NCBI RefSeq assembly: GCF_002288925.2
Contig: NW_022098001.1
Coordinates: 2,795,572-2,859,571 of the forward strand
Reading direction: 5' to 3'
DNA: 64,000 nucleotides
Source: Delphinapterus leucas
Taxonomy: Eukaryota > Chordata > Mammalia > Artiodactyla > Monodontidae
Of the stretch, positions 11,400-24,624 are shown piece after piece. The position numbers and the translations under genes were made by a program. Every line of letters starts with the position of its first letter. The first letter of the stretch is position 1. The notes beneath the pieces are model-generated. The model did no database searches, was not told where the DNA came from, and saw only the letters and a list, made by a program, of their open reading frames with translations.

Positions 11400-12480
11400 G
11401 AGATTTTATGAATCAATATGATAAAGTAGACAACTGAATTGAAAAGTAGACAGAGAATATGTCTAGGAAATTCAGTGAAGAATAAATATATAAATATATT
11501 TATATTTAATAAATAAACACATAAAATGTTCAATATAAATTGTGATTATAGGAATTCTAATTAAACAATAGGATATTTTAATCTATTAAATTATAAAAGA
11601 TTAAAAACTATGTTTCATACCTATTGTTTGAAGCTTATAGAAATATGAGCACTCTCAAACATCACTAGTGGAAGTATAAATTATTAAAAGTTGCACACAC
11701 ATATGCATAGTTTAAAATATAAGTAGAAATCCCAAGATTTAAAGATGTTTATATACTTTGAGCCAATCATATTTTTTTTTTTTGCGGTACGCGGGCCTCT
11801 CACTGTTGTGGCCTGTCCCGTTGCGGAGCACAGGCTCTGGGCGCGCAGGCTTAGCAGCCATGGCTCACGGGCCCAGCGGCTCCGCGTCATGTGGGATCCT
11901 CCCAGACTGGGGCACGAGCCCATGTCCCCTGCATTGGCATGAGGACTCTCAACCACTGCGCCACCAGGGAAGCCCGAGCCAATCATTTTAATTATAGTAA
12001 TTTATGTGAAGGAAATAGAGAGGAATATAAAATTTAACCGTAAGGATTTTTAGCAGACCTTATTTTAAATTAAAAAAAATTGAATAGTTTATAAGTTCAG
12101 TGCAAAATAAAGGCCTGGCTAATAAATTTGGGATATAGCCATATGGCAGCCATTTGAAGGCCAATTAATGTAAAAACAAATAGTATTTATAAAATACTGT
12201 TATGAGACAAAAGATATGAAATAATATGTACAATATGACCTCAATTTTGAAAACAAATGTCTTCTAATAGATATATGTATAATGTGGCTATATTATATAC
12301 ACATATTATATACATTTATAATTGTATATAGTAGAATATGAAAAAGTTATTATTGAGTATCTAAAGGTGGTAGAATTACAGGTGATGTTTATTCTTTGTA
12401 TGTTTCTATATTAAAAATATACTACAGTTAAAGTATATATATGTATATATCTTTTATAATTATAAAAATATAAAATACCT
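11400..12480 (+). mobile_element. Old L1 (L1ME-like) 3' ORF2/3'UTR fragment, split by a SINE
   Basis: GCACTCTCAAACATCACTAG followed by TGGAAGTATAAATT is the decayed C-terminal ORF2 stretch. Beyond the SINE at 11771-11975 the L1 resumes with ATAGCCATATGGCAGCCATT and GTACAATATGACCTCAATTT. No reading frame survives. Confidence 0.65.
11771..11975 (-). mobile_element. CHR-2-type SINE (copy 2)
   Basis: Full-length reverse-complement CHR SINE with a perfect 11-bp target duplication GAGCCAATCAT at 11760-11770 and 11976-11986. Box A is intact (TGGCGCAGTGG on the minus strand); box B reads GGGCTCGTGCC instead of GGGTTCGTGCC, so pol III activity is probably weakened. Confidence 0.96.
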
Positions 12481-12589
12481 GAGAGCATATTTTTATAAAG
12501 TAAAGATGAATATGGCTAATATAATGTGATCAACCCATCATGTTCTCATGTAATAATAGCCCAGTTTAAATCCAAGCCACAGCTATTAG

Positions 12590-13300
12590 TATAAATGTTT
12601 ATTTGTGTAAACACATGAAAGAAGTTCAGCCTCACTGTTAGTACTCACAGTATGAATTAAAACAAATACAACGATATTCCCCACGTCTGTTGATGTTCAG
12701 TGCTGCTGAAGATGGAAAGAACAAGCATTTTCAAATCCTGCTGGATGGAGTGTGAAATTGGTACAACAGTTTTGCAGGGTGTTGTGTCACTGTCTATCAA
12801 AATCTTAAATGTATATACATTTAAAGTTAGCAGTTTCACTTCTAAAAATGTATACTACTAAACTATCTGTGGAACTGAACAAAACTTGATGTGTAAAATG
12901 TTCACTGCAGCATTTTTTATAAAAGCAAAGTATTGGGGATAGTCTAAATGTCCATCCAAAGAAGAGTTTAAATAGATTTGGTAGCTCCTGAAAAAAATTT
13001 GAGAGAGATCTGTATGTAATGACATAGAGAGATATACAAGACATACTATTATGTTATAAAAAGCACATGGTACAACAATGTGTACAGTATGATTTAGTTA
13101 AAGTTAAAAAAATCTGAATATATAGAAAAGATCTGAAGAGATAACTCCTAAATTTAATAGTGGTTATTTCTTTGGAGGGAGACAAGCCAAAGATTATTGG
13201 GGGCAATAGGAATTTCATTTTTTACTTTTATTCTTCGATGGTGTTTGAAGTTCATGCAATGGGAAGTGTTTATATATAACTTATGTAATTAAAATGATTT
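12590..13300 (+). mobile_element. Old L1 (L1ME-like) 3' fragment
   Basis: AAATGTCCATCCAAAGAAGA, TTCACTGCAGCATTTTTTAT and TAATAGTGGTTATTTCTTTG are decayed versions of the ORF2 C-terminus and 3'UTR of an ancient L1. The order is correct for the plus strand. It may be the same insertion as 11400-12480 duplicated, or a separate copy. Confidence 0.65.
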
Positions 13301-13789
13301 AAAATGTTCAATTAACCAAGAAAAGTTTTAGCCATTTGTTTTAACCAAACACTAAAATACTGGCCAATATCATCATGCTGTTAAAACTGTGAATTACTTT
13401 CCCCCAAATAAGAGTATTTTCCTTCTTCTCTTAAACTATTTTAATTTCTGTGGCCAGCATAAAGCTGATCTTGGCAAGAGTGAAAGGCATTCTCATAAGA
13501 GAAGAAATCCATACAGCAATGCCTCTAACATATTAAGTTGCAACAGCCCTTTCTTTAAAGATTTTAGTTGTATCATCATCTCTTAACAAAACATTTTTAT
13601 TTTTCCATGTTTAAAATTCTCCAGTGACCATTTGCTTGATTTCTCTTTTGTCTTTCTTTCATTTCTTCATGACAGTAATGCAAAACAAATTTTGATTAAA
13701 ATGTCTTGTTCATTTTTTGACTGTTCAACTCTGTGCTTCCAAGCTGAGCCAAAGAACATTAATATTTTGATAGGAAATAATTTTTCTCT
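13301..13789. other. Unassigned AT-rich sequence
   Basis: No gene or repeat is recognised. Confidence 0.4.
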
Positions 13790-14710
13790 TTGAATTATAC
13801 TGCTTTTCAAAACTGAAAATAGTCTTATTGTAAAAGCAATTTATGTTAATAATTTCTAAAAATACAAAGAAAGTAAAAATACCTCTCTAATCCTATCACA
13901 AAGAGATAACCATTGTTAGCTTTTTGGTGTATATCTTTTGTGTACATCAGATTTCTTATACTTTGATTTTTTTCCTCATGTAAGATACCCCTTACCCATA
14001 TTATCATTTATGATAGCAGTGCAATATTATACTATATGGATATTCTGTTTTTAGACTTTGAGGTTTCTGGTAGTCCCAACTGGCTGCCTATGCAAGAGCT
14101 TCCCCTCTTCCTTTTTGGCAAATCCTCCTTCCCATAATAGCGGCTGAAATGCCAGTTATTCACTTTCTCGATCTTCCTTACAGCTAAGGCATAGAGCATG
14201 AGGCCTAAACCTGGTCAGAGAGCCCAAATAAAGTTTCTGGAATAGGTTTTCCAACTAGATAAAAAATTGACATGCTTGGAGAAACTGCCCTCTTCTTGAC
14301 TTTGGTTGTGATTGTGTGAGGTGTGATGCCTGGAGTTACAGGAGGTTTCTTGTAACCACGAGGAGTGAAGCCTAAGAACAAAATTATGCCAAGGATAATC
14401 GGGTATGAAGATTAAGATTCTGAACCTTTGACATTCTTGAGCTGCTGAACAAACTCTGGAACCTTCTTTTCAGGAATTCTTATAGGCTAATAAACTATTG
14501 TTTAAGCCACCTTAGTCAAGTATTCTGTTACTTCCAGATAAAAGCAAACCAACTGATAGAGGATTGTTTCCAGTTCTTCATTATTTCAGACAAAGCTGAA
14601 ATGTTCATTATTAAATATATAGTTTTGTAAATCTGTCCAAGTGTATTCCTGAGATAAACTCGTCATAGTGGAATTCCTGGCTCGAAGGCTAGGCTCACTT
14701 TAAATGTAAA
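13790..14710 (-). mobile_element. Old L1 3' end, split by an LTR-like block
   Basis: AACCATTGTTAGCTTTTTGG, TGTATATCTTTTGTGTACAT and CAATATTATACTATATGGAT (13790-14057), then ATTGTTTCCAGTTCTTCATT and TGGAATTCCTGGCTCGAAGG (14564-14710), are consecutive parts of an antisense L1. The gap between them is filled by the block at 14058-14563. Confidence 0.6.
14058..14563 (+). mobile_element. MLT1-like solo LTR (ERVL-MaLR type)
   Basis: The block ends with AATAAACTATTGTTTAAGCC, then CACC and CTGTTACTTCCAGATAAAAG, the poly(A)-signal and end region typical of MaLR-type LTRs. It sits cleanly inside an L1. No internal retroviral coding sequence is present. The family name is from memory and uncertain. Confidence 0.5.
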
Positions 14711-14784
14711 TATAAAATAATTTTAAGGTCATTTAAGCCATAATTTATTGCTCTATCCTTTATCCCTTTATTTCCTAGCTGTGG

Positions 14785-15030
14785 CAGTGGTTTAATTTAG
14801 AGAGTAAGATCATGGACTAAGGAGATACATGGCACTGATCGGGTTCCTGCCTGCATTGCTTACTACATGGTCGATTTTAGGCATTTGCTTAACTTGTTTC
14901 TTCCTTAGTTTGCTCATCTGTAATCTGAGGATAAAAAGTACCTACTTTATTGTGTTTTTTGTGAAGATTAGATAGTTAATACCTGTTAAACTATTAGAAC
15001 TGTCTAGCTCAGTGTAAGTGTTCTTTGTTC
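14785..15030 (+). repeat. MIR SINE
   Basis: AGTAAGATCATGGACTAAGG, then TAGGCATTTGCTTAACTTGT, TTTGCTCATCTGTAATCTGA and GTGAAGATTAGATAGTTAAT follow MIR order from the tRNA-derived head through the core. Confidence 0.85.
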
Positions 15031-15034
15031 CTCT

Positions 15035-15105
15035 GTGTAGCCTCACATCTTAACCCAGTAATCGATATATATTAGTTGTTCAATAAATATTTATCGACTT
15101 AGTGA
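15035..15105 (+). repeat. L2/MIR-type 3' end fragment
   Basis: TTAGTTGTTCAATAAATATT and the sequence around it resemble the common L2/MIR terminal block. Confidence 0.45.
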
Positions 15106-16735
15106 AGGTAAAAATAATAAGTCTGCGGTTATTACCTGGGCTACTGTTTTCTCATATCTAAGGGTCTCTAGAATCCACTCTGTTTGCTTTTGCCTCTGCT
15201 ATTTGTCTTTTTTGCTGGATGATAAATTGAGCTAGATGATAGTAGTACAGTTAGATGAAACATCCTTAGGATTGGCATACTGGATTACAAAAAATGAGTT
15301 TATTCCACCCAAATACCAAGTTGCTCTTTGAAAATCAACATTTTGAGGAAGCATTGCATCTTCAAAAGAGAAGGGTTTTTATAGTCTGTGTAGTCCCGTC
15401 TATTGGCAATGAAGCAGTTTGCTCCTTAGCATCCCAGATAGATAACCATCCAATGTCTGACTGAATCTTTCCATTATTATTTTAAGATTCTGGAGGAGAA
15501 GCAAAATTAGGATATCCTGCAACATAAGCAGGAAAGCAAAACAAGGACATCACATTTCTGGATATTATAGTTTTAAGTGTTAATTATAGATTCCTTTTTT
15601 GTTCAGATCTTTCCACGCTGATTTTCCAGAGAAATAGAATCTGTAAAATGAACAATGAGAGCATACAAAAACATGACATATTTTATATACATATAAACAT
15701 ACGTGTTAGTTACAGTGTATGTGTACATACAAATCTGAATTCTACAATGAATTTCACCATAGTATTAAGTGCAAATAGAATAATCCTGCATCAAAGGAGT
15801 GTTGAACTTAACGGAAGTTTTATGGGAAGTTCAACTATCTTACCCTTTGGCTAATGACTATCAGTCAACCCACTCACCCTCAGTTATGTATTATCCCTTT
15901 GAGGATTTAAAAGCAGGTCACTTCAGATCTTTAGTGTATTATCTCATGTCTCTAATCTACTCAACAGTGTATAAGGCTACCAAAGTGAAATGACTGTTCC
16001 AACCTGTAGAAAAAGTCAAGATTGTTATGGTGGTTCTTTGATAACTCTTGTACTTTAGCGGTTCTGTGAGAGTAGTTTTATTTGGAAAAAGAAAAAAAAA
16101 CAGGAAGAGAAAAGTTTTATCTGAATATTAAACTTTAAAAAATATAAATGATGACAAGAAAAGGAAAAGAAATGCATATTGCACATTTACTCTAATGACA
16201 GATGATCAGTTAATATTAATGAATAACCCAGAATGAACTGCTGAACAGTAGAAAAATTGCACACAAACCACAGGGGCTTAAAATTAAGACTGTTTTGGAT
16301 ATATTACCTAGATCTTGGTCCCCCCAAAACAAAGTTTATAGGCTGAAAAGACTGTGCCAGTCAACAAGCTACAAAGTAGTTCGCAGGAGTACCGGAAACA
16401 CATTTCATAAAGTAACTTTTTGCAGCAGAATTACAGGTTAGCAACTGGCATTTTATGTTAAATTCAATCATTGGTGTGGGGGTAGGGAGCGTGTCTTCAT
16501 GTTTCTGAAAAAGATCAGCCGTTTCCTAGCAGGATCTGGTGTAAATCTGTACACTTTCAAGTTACTTTTAAAAGAATTTTTGAGTGAGAAGACCATATTA
16601 ATAACTGTTCCCTGCTTAGAAAGCTCTGATTTGACCCTTTGTCTTCCTGTGTTTTCTAGTTGACAATTAATGTTTTCTAGATAGCTGTGATTCCTGATGT
16701 CTACTGCTGTAAGAAAAAAACCCAAAACTTGTATT
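15106..16735. other. Unassigned sequence
   Basis: No repeat or gene is recognised. The short frames at 15648-15854, 15799-15993 (+) and 16468-16725 (-) show no domain. Confidence 0.4.
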
Positions 16736-16860
16736 CATTTATTCATCAACTGTTTATTGAGGACCTACTACATACTAGGCACTGTTGTAGGCATTTAGAA
16801 TATAGCAGGGAACAAATTAGACAAAACATCTTGCTCTCATGGAGCATTACCAAAAAAAGT
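16736..16860 (-). repeat. L2 LINE 3' end, antisense
   Basis: CATTTATTCATCAACTGTTT, ACTACATACTAGGCACTGTT, ATAGCAGGGAACAAATTAGA and CTTGCTCTCATGGAGCATTA are the reverse-complement L2 terminus in order. Confidence 0.8.
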
Positions 16861-19800
16861 ACTGTTGAATTCATCCATTTGGCTGAGGGAACAAGATGTG
16901 TTCAGTAATAGTCATGCAGCATCCCTTTGGGATGATGACTTAAATTATGAAATATATTTGAAATGTATTTGTGTAAATAATTTGAAAGGAACAAACTCCC
17001 TTCTTTCCCGATCTGATATCCCACAAAAGGAGGTTAGAATATCAATATGCTACCTCAGAAAAGTACTTGGAATAAAGCAGATAAACTATGACTAGTAGAT
17101 GAACAGTACAGATATGTGTTTAATAAATATTTACATGTTTTAGAAAAAGTTCCCATCCTTCTAATGGTGTGCAGATGGCTCTACTGTGTTTCTGGCAGAG
17201 GTGGGAGTCTGGAAGGAGAAGGAAGACCTTCTTCTTGAATTCCTGCTTCTTATGCTGGGCTCTCGTCTGATGAGGGGCCAGTATTGTTGTGGCAAGATTT
17301 CAGCTACCCTAACATTTTCTAAGCCTTTCTACCCCGCAAGTGTGGCACCTGGCTTCTCAGGTTATCAGTGAGACCGCCTCTCAGAGCAATGGTGGTGTTT
17401 GCTGGTATGTCTAACCACTGTGTCACCTCTTTCAAGTCATGTCACTTTGCCACGTGGGCTGTCAGGATTCACATTCTTATGATGGTGCAGTGGAAAGGGT
17501 CTGGTACTGGAACCCTGAGGAGGGAAACCCTGTGAAGCTGGAGCCGGGCTTAACCATTAACCTGAAACAGACTTCTGGGCCAGCCACACCCTCCTTATCT
17601 ACAAAGGATCTTGAAAGGCCTTTACTGTTCCATCCCTATGAATTTATGAATCATCTGTATTTGAAATGGTGCACATTTTAATGGGACAAAATTAACAGCC
17701 TGAGAAACACAAACAGTTTTCGGTTGGAAGTACATATTTCTCCATTTGAATTGATATCCAAAGCAGCACATAATTTTTGATAGTACAATAAAAATTACGA
17801 TCACTTGTTTTGATAACTTCTTTGCTTAATGTGTTATAAAACCATTGGAATCAATCCTGTTTTCAGGGAAAATTTTTTAAATGCCAGCTATTGTCCTCTT
17901 TTTAACTCTTTCCCTCAAGCCTATCATAGTCCTTGACTTATCCTCACTGACCTTCTAAAAGGCTGGTATTGGTGATGGAGAATGTATAGGTCAGAAAGAA
18001 AGTCAGAGACATGAAGAAAAGCTTCAGCCATGAAGTTTTTCTACTTCCTCTCTCTCCTGTAATTATTGTTCTGTGCAAATGTTGTCCCCTACTTAGAGCC
18101 ACTAAATGTAACAACATTTACATATTGATATATATTTGTTAAAATATTTAAATTAATCCAAACTGAAATTGACCTGGATATTTTGGAACAACAATGGAGG
18201 CTTTGAAAAGTGTGTTTTTAATTTGTTTGTGTGTTTTAAATACATATTCTAATTTCCTTTACATTTTATCTGATCTTGTTACTTTCTGATTTGGTTAAAT
18301 ACTACAGCTACAGAAACAACTCTGAAAGAATCTTTCTCATGATTTCCCCAGAACAGCTAGAATTATGGAATACTGAAAATGTCCCAGTCAGTGTCTTCTA
18401 AGGTCGTTTCCTAGTGAAATAAAGATTGCTCATCCTCCTAATGGTAATCTCCTCTCCTCTCTTCTTTTTCCCATCCCACCCTATAGTTGCAGATTTGAAA
18501 AAACAGAACAAGAACCATTGGTTTTTATAGTAATACATAAGTTATATTTAGTTTTCTCTGAAAAGTAAAATAAAATAAAAGCTAGGTACCATTCTGTCCA
18601 GAACAGTTTTGATTGAAGACTGCTGTGAGCCCAGAAAATGAATTATATAGACCATCAGTAGACCTTTCATGCTGTGAGTACTGCAAAAAATACAAATTCT
18701 TTGACTCTTTGATTCACAGGGCATTTTCACACTTGGTAGGAAATTTAAAACTTGTAAAGAATTTTAAGCGTGTAGACGGTTTACCTTTGCATTCAAGCAA
18801 ATCTTTGAGTAAAGTCCTGATGTTTCCCTTGAAATAATTGGGCTTAAAAGCAATTTTGAACAATTTAAATTTAAATTATATTTTTAAGGTTTACTCGATG
18901 GAAATTCTCAAACACATGCAAAATTAGAACACTTAGCTTAATGAATCTTCGTGTATCAATTGCCCAATTTCAACAACTATTAAAATGAGTTAAATTTAGT
19001 TCATAAATTAAATTACAACTGAACAGGGATGCTTTGTAGCACTATGAGTAGGCAATAAAATTACTTGGATAAAATAAGAATATTCCGTTACTGTCTCAAA
19101 TTCAGGCAGTTCATGAGAAAATAAAATGGATTGTTAAAATTGTCACACTTATTAGTATGTTAGGTGGTGTTTTCATGTTCTACATGTCTCATGATCAATT
19201 AACAATTGTAAAACTTAAGATCTTCAGTGGAACCAAAGTCCTGACGTTAAATGAGAACTAAATTTGTGAAAACTATTTCTATTCTTTTGGGCAAATTAAT
19301 AGACTATGGGTATTCAGGTAGCTGCATGCTTTAAAAAACATACAAATCCTTCAGGGATACTTAGCGCTTCGATCCCTCCCATAATACCCTCAGAGGCACT
19401 GTCAGCATTTGGGAGCAAGCCAGTTCAGGAGAATTCATCTGCCACATGATGAAGGGCAGAGAGTCAGCCAAACCCTGATAATCTGATAATAATTTGATTT
19501 AGTTTCATTCCAACTTTGGTATTGGACTCGTAGGAAACCAAAGCCCTTCTGTGCGTGGCCAAGTTGGTGTTTTAGGGCATTTGGTGGGTTTGTTGGACAG
19601 AATGAAATTGTTTTGACTGCGGAAATATAACTCTGCTAACTGGGTTTCCATGTGGCGGTTGAGGATTGACCTCAACAGAAGCCAAAGCAAGATAATGGGA
19701 CTAGAAGGGGGTAGGGAAGATGGAGGCAGGTGAGAAAATGCTTCCAGTGTGAGTGGTTGGTTCTGAGACCTGACTAGTTCTTTTGATCACCTTTCTCAGT

Positions 19801-22046
19801 ATTCCAAGACCTGACTTTAGGGTGGAAGAAGGTAGTACTGCCTGATTCTGTAGCATAGCTACCATGATCTGGAAGTTGTAAAAGAAATGGTCTTTGGGAA
19901 CCATTTTAATGACAAAGTTAAGTTCATGAAACACCTGGTATTTTTGTGAGTTACCATAGATTTGTGACTTGTATAAAAGGAAGTAAAGAGGGAAATATTA
20001 TTTTAAGGAGAGGGTAACCTTCATGTCACCATAAGAAAAAGGAAATATTTGTATGTGTCAGAAGCATCTGGCTTTATTTTATTTGAGCCTCAAATTTTCC
20101 AGTTGGCATTATTTTCATATTGCTTGCCATAGGCCTTTCAGATGTCCCTGGCCCATTGCCCTTCTGGACGTTTTCAGGAAGAGAAACAAATAAATATATG
20201 TGCATTTGTATCTAGTATCTAGGAAAGATACATTTGTAGTACTCTCCTGCTAAATAAAACAAAACAAAACAAAACCTACATATTACTCCTACAAATAAGT
20301 AATGTCTTTTTTGAAGAAGATGAAAGCAAGTGATGAAAATTATCTAATTGAGCTTTTAAGTATCCCTTTTAAGGTAGAGCAACATTGTAGTTCCCAAGGA
20401 TAGGTCTGTAGTTCCCTGCCCAGTGTTTCTTACTTCTTTCTGTTATTAGCATTTGCCCACTTCCCTTAATGACAGTCCTCACTACAGAGTAAAAAGGACA
20501 GTTGTTGAACTGTCAGTCAACCACTTCTGCCTCCTTTGAGTTCATCTCAAAATATTTAGAAGGAATTAAAACTGTGAGTGCTACTTTTAGTCAGTGTTTG
20601 AAAAAATCTAAAAAGGGCTATTGTTAGTTATATTTGAATTTAATTTTCTTACATATTTCCATTATCTCCCATTTCTAAAGATACTAGTAGCTTCTATATT
20701 ACAATAATTGCATTATTACTCTGGTTGAAAATCTAGACTTCAGTGTCTATTATTAGGGTTTAATATAAAGGGCAAAATGCGGAGATGAATGAAAATAATT
20801 CAGCTAATTGGATGGGATAAACAGGCATACAGAAGATAAACAGATGCCTGTCCTGAATTTCCCAGCATGATATTTAGCCAATCTCTGATCCTCTTGCAGT
20901 TTGCCAAGGTAGACAGGAGCCTTAGTTATTAACTGATGTTGTCACCTAGTTACCATTACCACTGGTACCACCTAGTTACCAGTTCATTCTATCACTACCT
21001 CAGGTATAAATAGATCGCTGTCTTTCTTTCCAACAGTAACTACAGAGACAAGCTGTTCTCTGTACTATTCAGATTCTGAAGTGCTTTCTGTCCCAAATAA
21101 CCGAATACTTTTATTAACAGCATAACAGCTACAGCACATAAGCTTCCGTTGTGTTACTGGAGAATGAGGTTGCTTACTAAAGAATGAGCGGGAAAAATAC
21201 TTTGCTCTCCTCCTTGAGATCAATTATTTCATCCTCAGTTTCTCGCTCTATGCATACAATGATTAAGAAGCATATCCTGTTTTTTTTTCTTGGCAACTCT
21301 AACAGTTTCCCTGCTACTGAGAAGTGTTGATTCTATATGCCTTTTAATGGTATACACTGATGCAAAGTTAACACGTACATAATTATACATATAATTTTTA
21401 CTTATTTCCTCATGTGTAGTAGTGACAATATATTTTTGTTGTAGAATTATGAAATATCCTGATTTATATAGTTCAGGCCAAAGTGAAATGTTATGAGAGG
21501 TATTTACATTTGCCATTTTTATGATTTTCATAAATCAGTGAAACCTTGTAAAGGTGTTTATTGTCGTCTTTACATGGCAAAGGTATGGTGGGAAATTATT
21601 CAGCCATAGAAGATGAAATTATGAAACCAGTGAGTTACACATGGCCTATTGTCTTCCATTGAAAATTCTGAATAAAAATGTGGAAACATGGAATCAAGAA
21701 GCATAGAAATGTAAGAAACTTTAAAGGCCATTGAGTCCAGACTCATCTCCCAGCAGGAACTCCTTTAACCATACGCCTGGCAAGAATCTTCAGGTGCTCA
21801 ATAAAGGAATGGTGAATGAACAAAAGAAAGAAAGCATCTAGGTTCATCTTGAACATTTCTAGGAATTCCTTTCTGAAGGCAGCCCACTCTATTTTGAATA
21901 GTTCCAACATTTTGAGTGTTCTTTTCTAAACTACTTGATGGCATTTATTACTTTATTTATTAGTAATATCACCTTGATATTCTTCAATCTATAGAAAGGG
22001 ATACCCCACTTGAAAGAAATATCAGGGCCACTATGAGAAACTTTAT
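16861..22046. other. Mostly unassigned sequence
   Basis: A weak MIR-like stretch may lie at 17480-17690 (AGTGGAAAGGGTCTGGTACT). An old L1-like piece may lie at 18880-18990 (TCAATTGCCCAATTTCAACA). An AAAAC pentamer repeat is at 20254-20275. At 20939-20986 the word CACCTAGTTACCA occurs twice. A diverged ancient LINE may lie at 21690-21930. No coding gene is seen; the open frames here are short and unmatched. Confidence 0.4.
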
Positions 22047-22057
22047 CACCCTTGGGA

Positions 22058-22262
22058 TTTTTTTTTTTTTGCGGTACGTGGGCCTCTCACCGTTGTGGCC
22101 TCTCCGGTTGCAGAGCACAGGCTCCGGACGTGCAGGCTCAGCGGCCATGGCTCACGGGCCCAGCCGCTCCGCGGCATGTGGGATCTTCCCGGACCGGGGC
22201 ACGAACCCGTGTCCCCTGCATCAGCAGGCGGACTCTCAACCACTGCGCCACCAGGGAAGTCC
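22058..22262 (-). mobile_element. CHR-2-type SINE (copy 3)
   Basis: Full-length reverse-complement CHR SINE. The target duplication CACCCTTGGGATTTTTT lies at 22047-22063 (merging with the T-tail) and 22263-22279. The plus-strand junction TTTT/AAG at the right end is a typical L1-endonuclease site, as expected of a SINE mobilised by L1. Boxes A and B are both close to consensus (GGTTCGTGCCC). Confidence 0.96.
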
Positions 22263-22279
22263 CACCCTTGGGATTTTTT

Positions 22280-22944
22280 AAGGGGAAAATTTATCCATAA
22301 GGAAGATCTAGGAAAAGCCATCTTATTGGCAATGGGTTATTAATATGCCATATTGTTTTAATATGCTGAGTTATCTTGTCCAAATAATGAATATAAAAAT
22401 TAATGTAGTATAATGTAAATTCAAGTATAGGGAAAGCTTAACAAAATCATCTGAAGACTAGAATGGTACTAGGAATAAAAATCTGTAAATTTATTCTGCA
22501 GTTCAGTACAAGTGGCTAAAAGGTATTAGTGATAATCTGTTAATTCAGGATGGCTCCTATCAGTTTACTTCCAGATAGCCTACATTTTCACAAGTGAGAA
22601 AAAGCAGGCACATTGTCATGGTATCTCTTAAACCTAGTCTCTTCCCCTTCCCTCCTCCTTGTTCTGACTCTGAAAACTAACTCCTCTAGGATAAACCCTG
22701 ATAACATTAAATCTGGAGCTGCCATCGGGGCTGTTTCAGTAGATTACCAGGATGAGCCTCCTGTCCCTATGTCTGGGACTGAGACTGGTGCTGGCTCTCT
22801 GCAGAAGTGCTCATCAATCTTCCCTTGCTTTTGGGATCTGGTTTTTGAGACATGGTCTAGTTGTTTGCTTGTATATTCTAGTAAGAGTCAACTAGAACAG
22901 TTTTGTCCTAAAATGCACTGACAAAAGTAGAGAAAGTGGGAACA
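22280..22944. other. Unassigned sequence
   Basis: The 102-residue plus frame at 22613-22921 has no domain I recognise. Confidence 0.4.
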
Positions 22945-23040
22945 AAAACACTGTAGCTCTGTAGCTCTGCCAATTTTAACCTCATTCAGCCTCAGTTTCC
23001 TTAAGTGGAAAATTAGTGCTTAGATGCTACTGAGGACCAG
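22945..23040 (+). repeat. MIR SINE core fragment
   Basis: TAACCTCATTCAGCCTCAGT followed by TTCCTTAAGTGG is the MIR core. Confidence 0.65.
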
Positions 23041-23344
23041 ACCTCCAGCTCTAACCTCTAGCTTTAGGAAAATGTCAGTATCTTTCACAGTTCATAGAAT
23101 GCTTGTTGGGAATTGTAATAAAACCTGTGACCCTATGTAAGAGAGTGAATTGCTTCCCTAGGATGATTTCTTCATAAGACAGAAAGTCAAAATGCAACAG
23201 TGACAGGAGTGCCTACATTTCCCCCTAAAATTCTGCTTTTGTTTTGTTACAGGGGGTTAAAACAAAGTCAAGCTTGGATTCCAGCTCTGTGTATTGCAGG
23301 AAGTAGATCAGGTTTTTTCCCCAAAATATAGAAAAAATGACATA

Positions 23345-23640
23345 TTAACATTCATATATTTTAAGTCAAATTTATTAAGATGTACTTGGTATATAATTAA
23401 ATTCACACTTTTTAAGTGTACTGTTTGATGAGCTCTAACAAATGTATATGGTCATTTAACCACCACCACCAGTCAAGATATAGAACATTTCCAGGTCTGA
23501 AGAACTACCCCGGTCACCCTTTGCAGTCAGTTCCCTCTCCCCACCCCAAACCCTGGGTAACTTCTGACCTATTTTTACTTAGCCCCTATAGTTTTGCCTT
23601 TTACAGAATGCTCACACTCAGATTAAAAAAATACTTATAG
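23345..23640 (-). mobile_element. L1M-type 3'UTR, antisense
   Basis: TTTATTAAGATGTACTTGGT, TTTTAAGTGTACTGTTTGAT, CCACCACCACCAGTCAAGAT and CTGGGTAACTTCTGACC follow the reverse-complement 3'UTR of an old L1. Confidence 0.7.
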
Positions 23641-23859
23641 TAAATACTTAGGGGTAAAAAGTTAAGACGTCAACAAGCACTGATGGAAGAAGTAATTTCA
23701 AAGTTACTTGACTGGTGTGAAAGTTTCAGTTCATAGTTTCTGATTTGAACACTAACATTTTTTCTTCTACACCAGGTGTATCTTGTTCAAACATTCACTG
23801 TTTCTCAGTCCTACGTGATGAACAATAAGATGGAAGCTGCCATCATAATTAAAACAATA

Positions 23860-24624
23860 CAGTTTGGCTTAGGAATAGACAAAGGTATCAATGGAATAGA
23901 GTAAAGAGACCAGATACAGATCCATGCATATGTGGGAACTCAATATAAGGCAAAGGTAGCATTTTGTTTCTGTGAGAAAAAGATCAGTTATTTAAGTGGT
24001 CAGTTTGGCAAAACCAGCTCTTCTTCTGGAAGGGAATAAAATTACCTCATATCACACATGAAAATAATTCCAAATAGATTGAAAAACTTAAATGTAAATA
24101 ATGCTATTAAAACATTAGAAATTAATTTAAGAGAAGAATTGCAGTAGAGAAGATATTCCTAGGAAAAATAGAAAACCTGAAAAACACAGACATATTTGAG
24201 TGGCCAAAGATGATTTAAACTAGGTAAAAAAATAAAGATTGATTTATGACAATGAGTTAATATCTTTCATGTATAAAAATTGTCTGCAAACTGACAAGAA
24301 AAAATAATCAACAGATAAGAATAGCATTATAGCAGTAAATTTATAACCCCAATAGCTGGTAAGTAAGATGTTCATCCTCATTACTAGTCAAAATAAAAAT
24401 TAAAATCACAAAATATAATTAATTTCTTTCATTAGATTGGCAAATTTTAAGGCAGAGTAATACCCAGTGCTTTTGAGGATGTAGGGAAATAGATATTCTA
24501 AAATACTGGAGTGGGTGCAAATTATTTCTGTTATTCTGAAAAGAAGTGGCAGGATTGAAATTTTCCTACCATTTTGGGATTCTGTCCTATTGGATTAAAA
24601 GTACCAGTACTCATAAAATTATAT
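23860..24624 (+). mobile_element. Old L1 ORF2 3' part (5' side of an interrupted element)
   Basis: AATGGAATAGAGTAAAGAGA, ACAGATCCATGCATATGTGG, GATTGGCAAATTTTAAGGCA and GTGCTTTTGAGGATGTAGGG are decayed forms of the L1 ORF2 3' third. It stops exactly where the minus-strand L1 begins at 24625-24640 and resumes beyond it at 32344. No intact frame remains. Confidence 0.75.
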
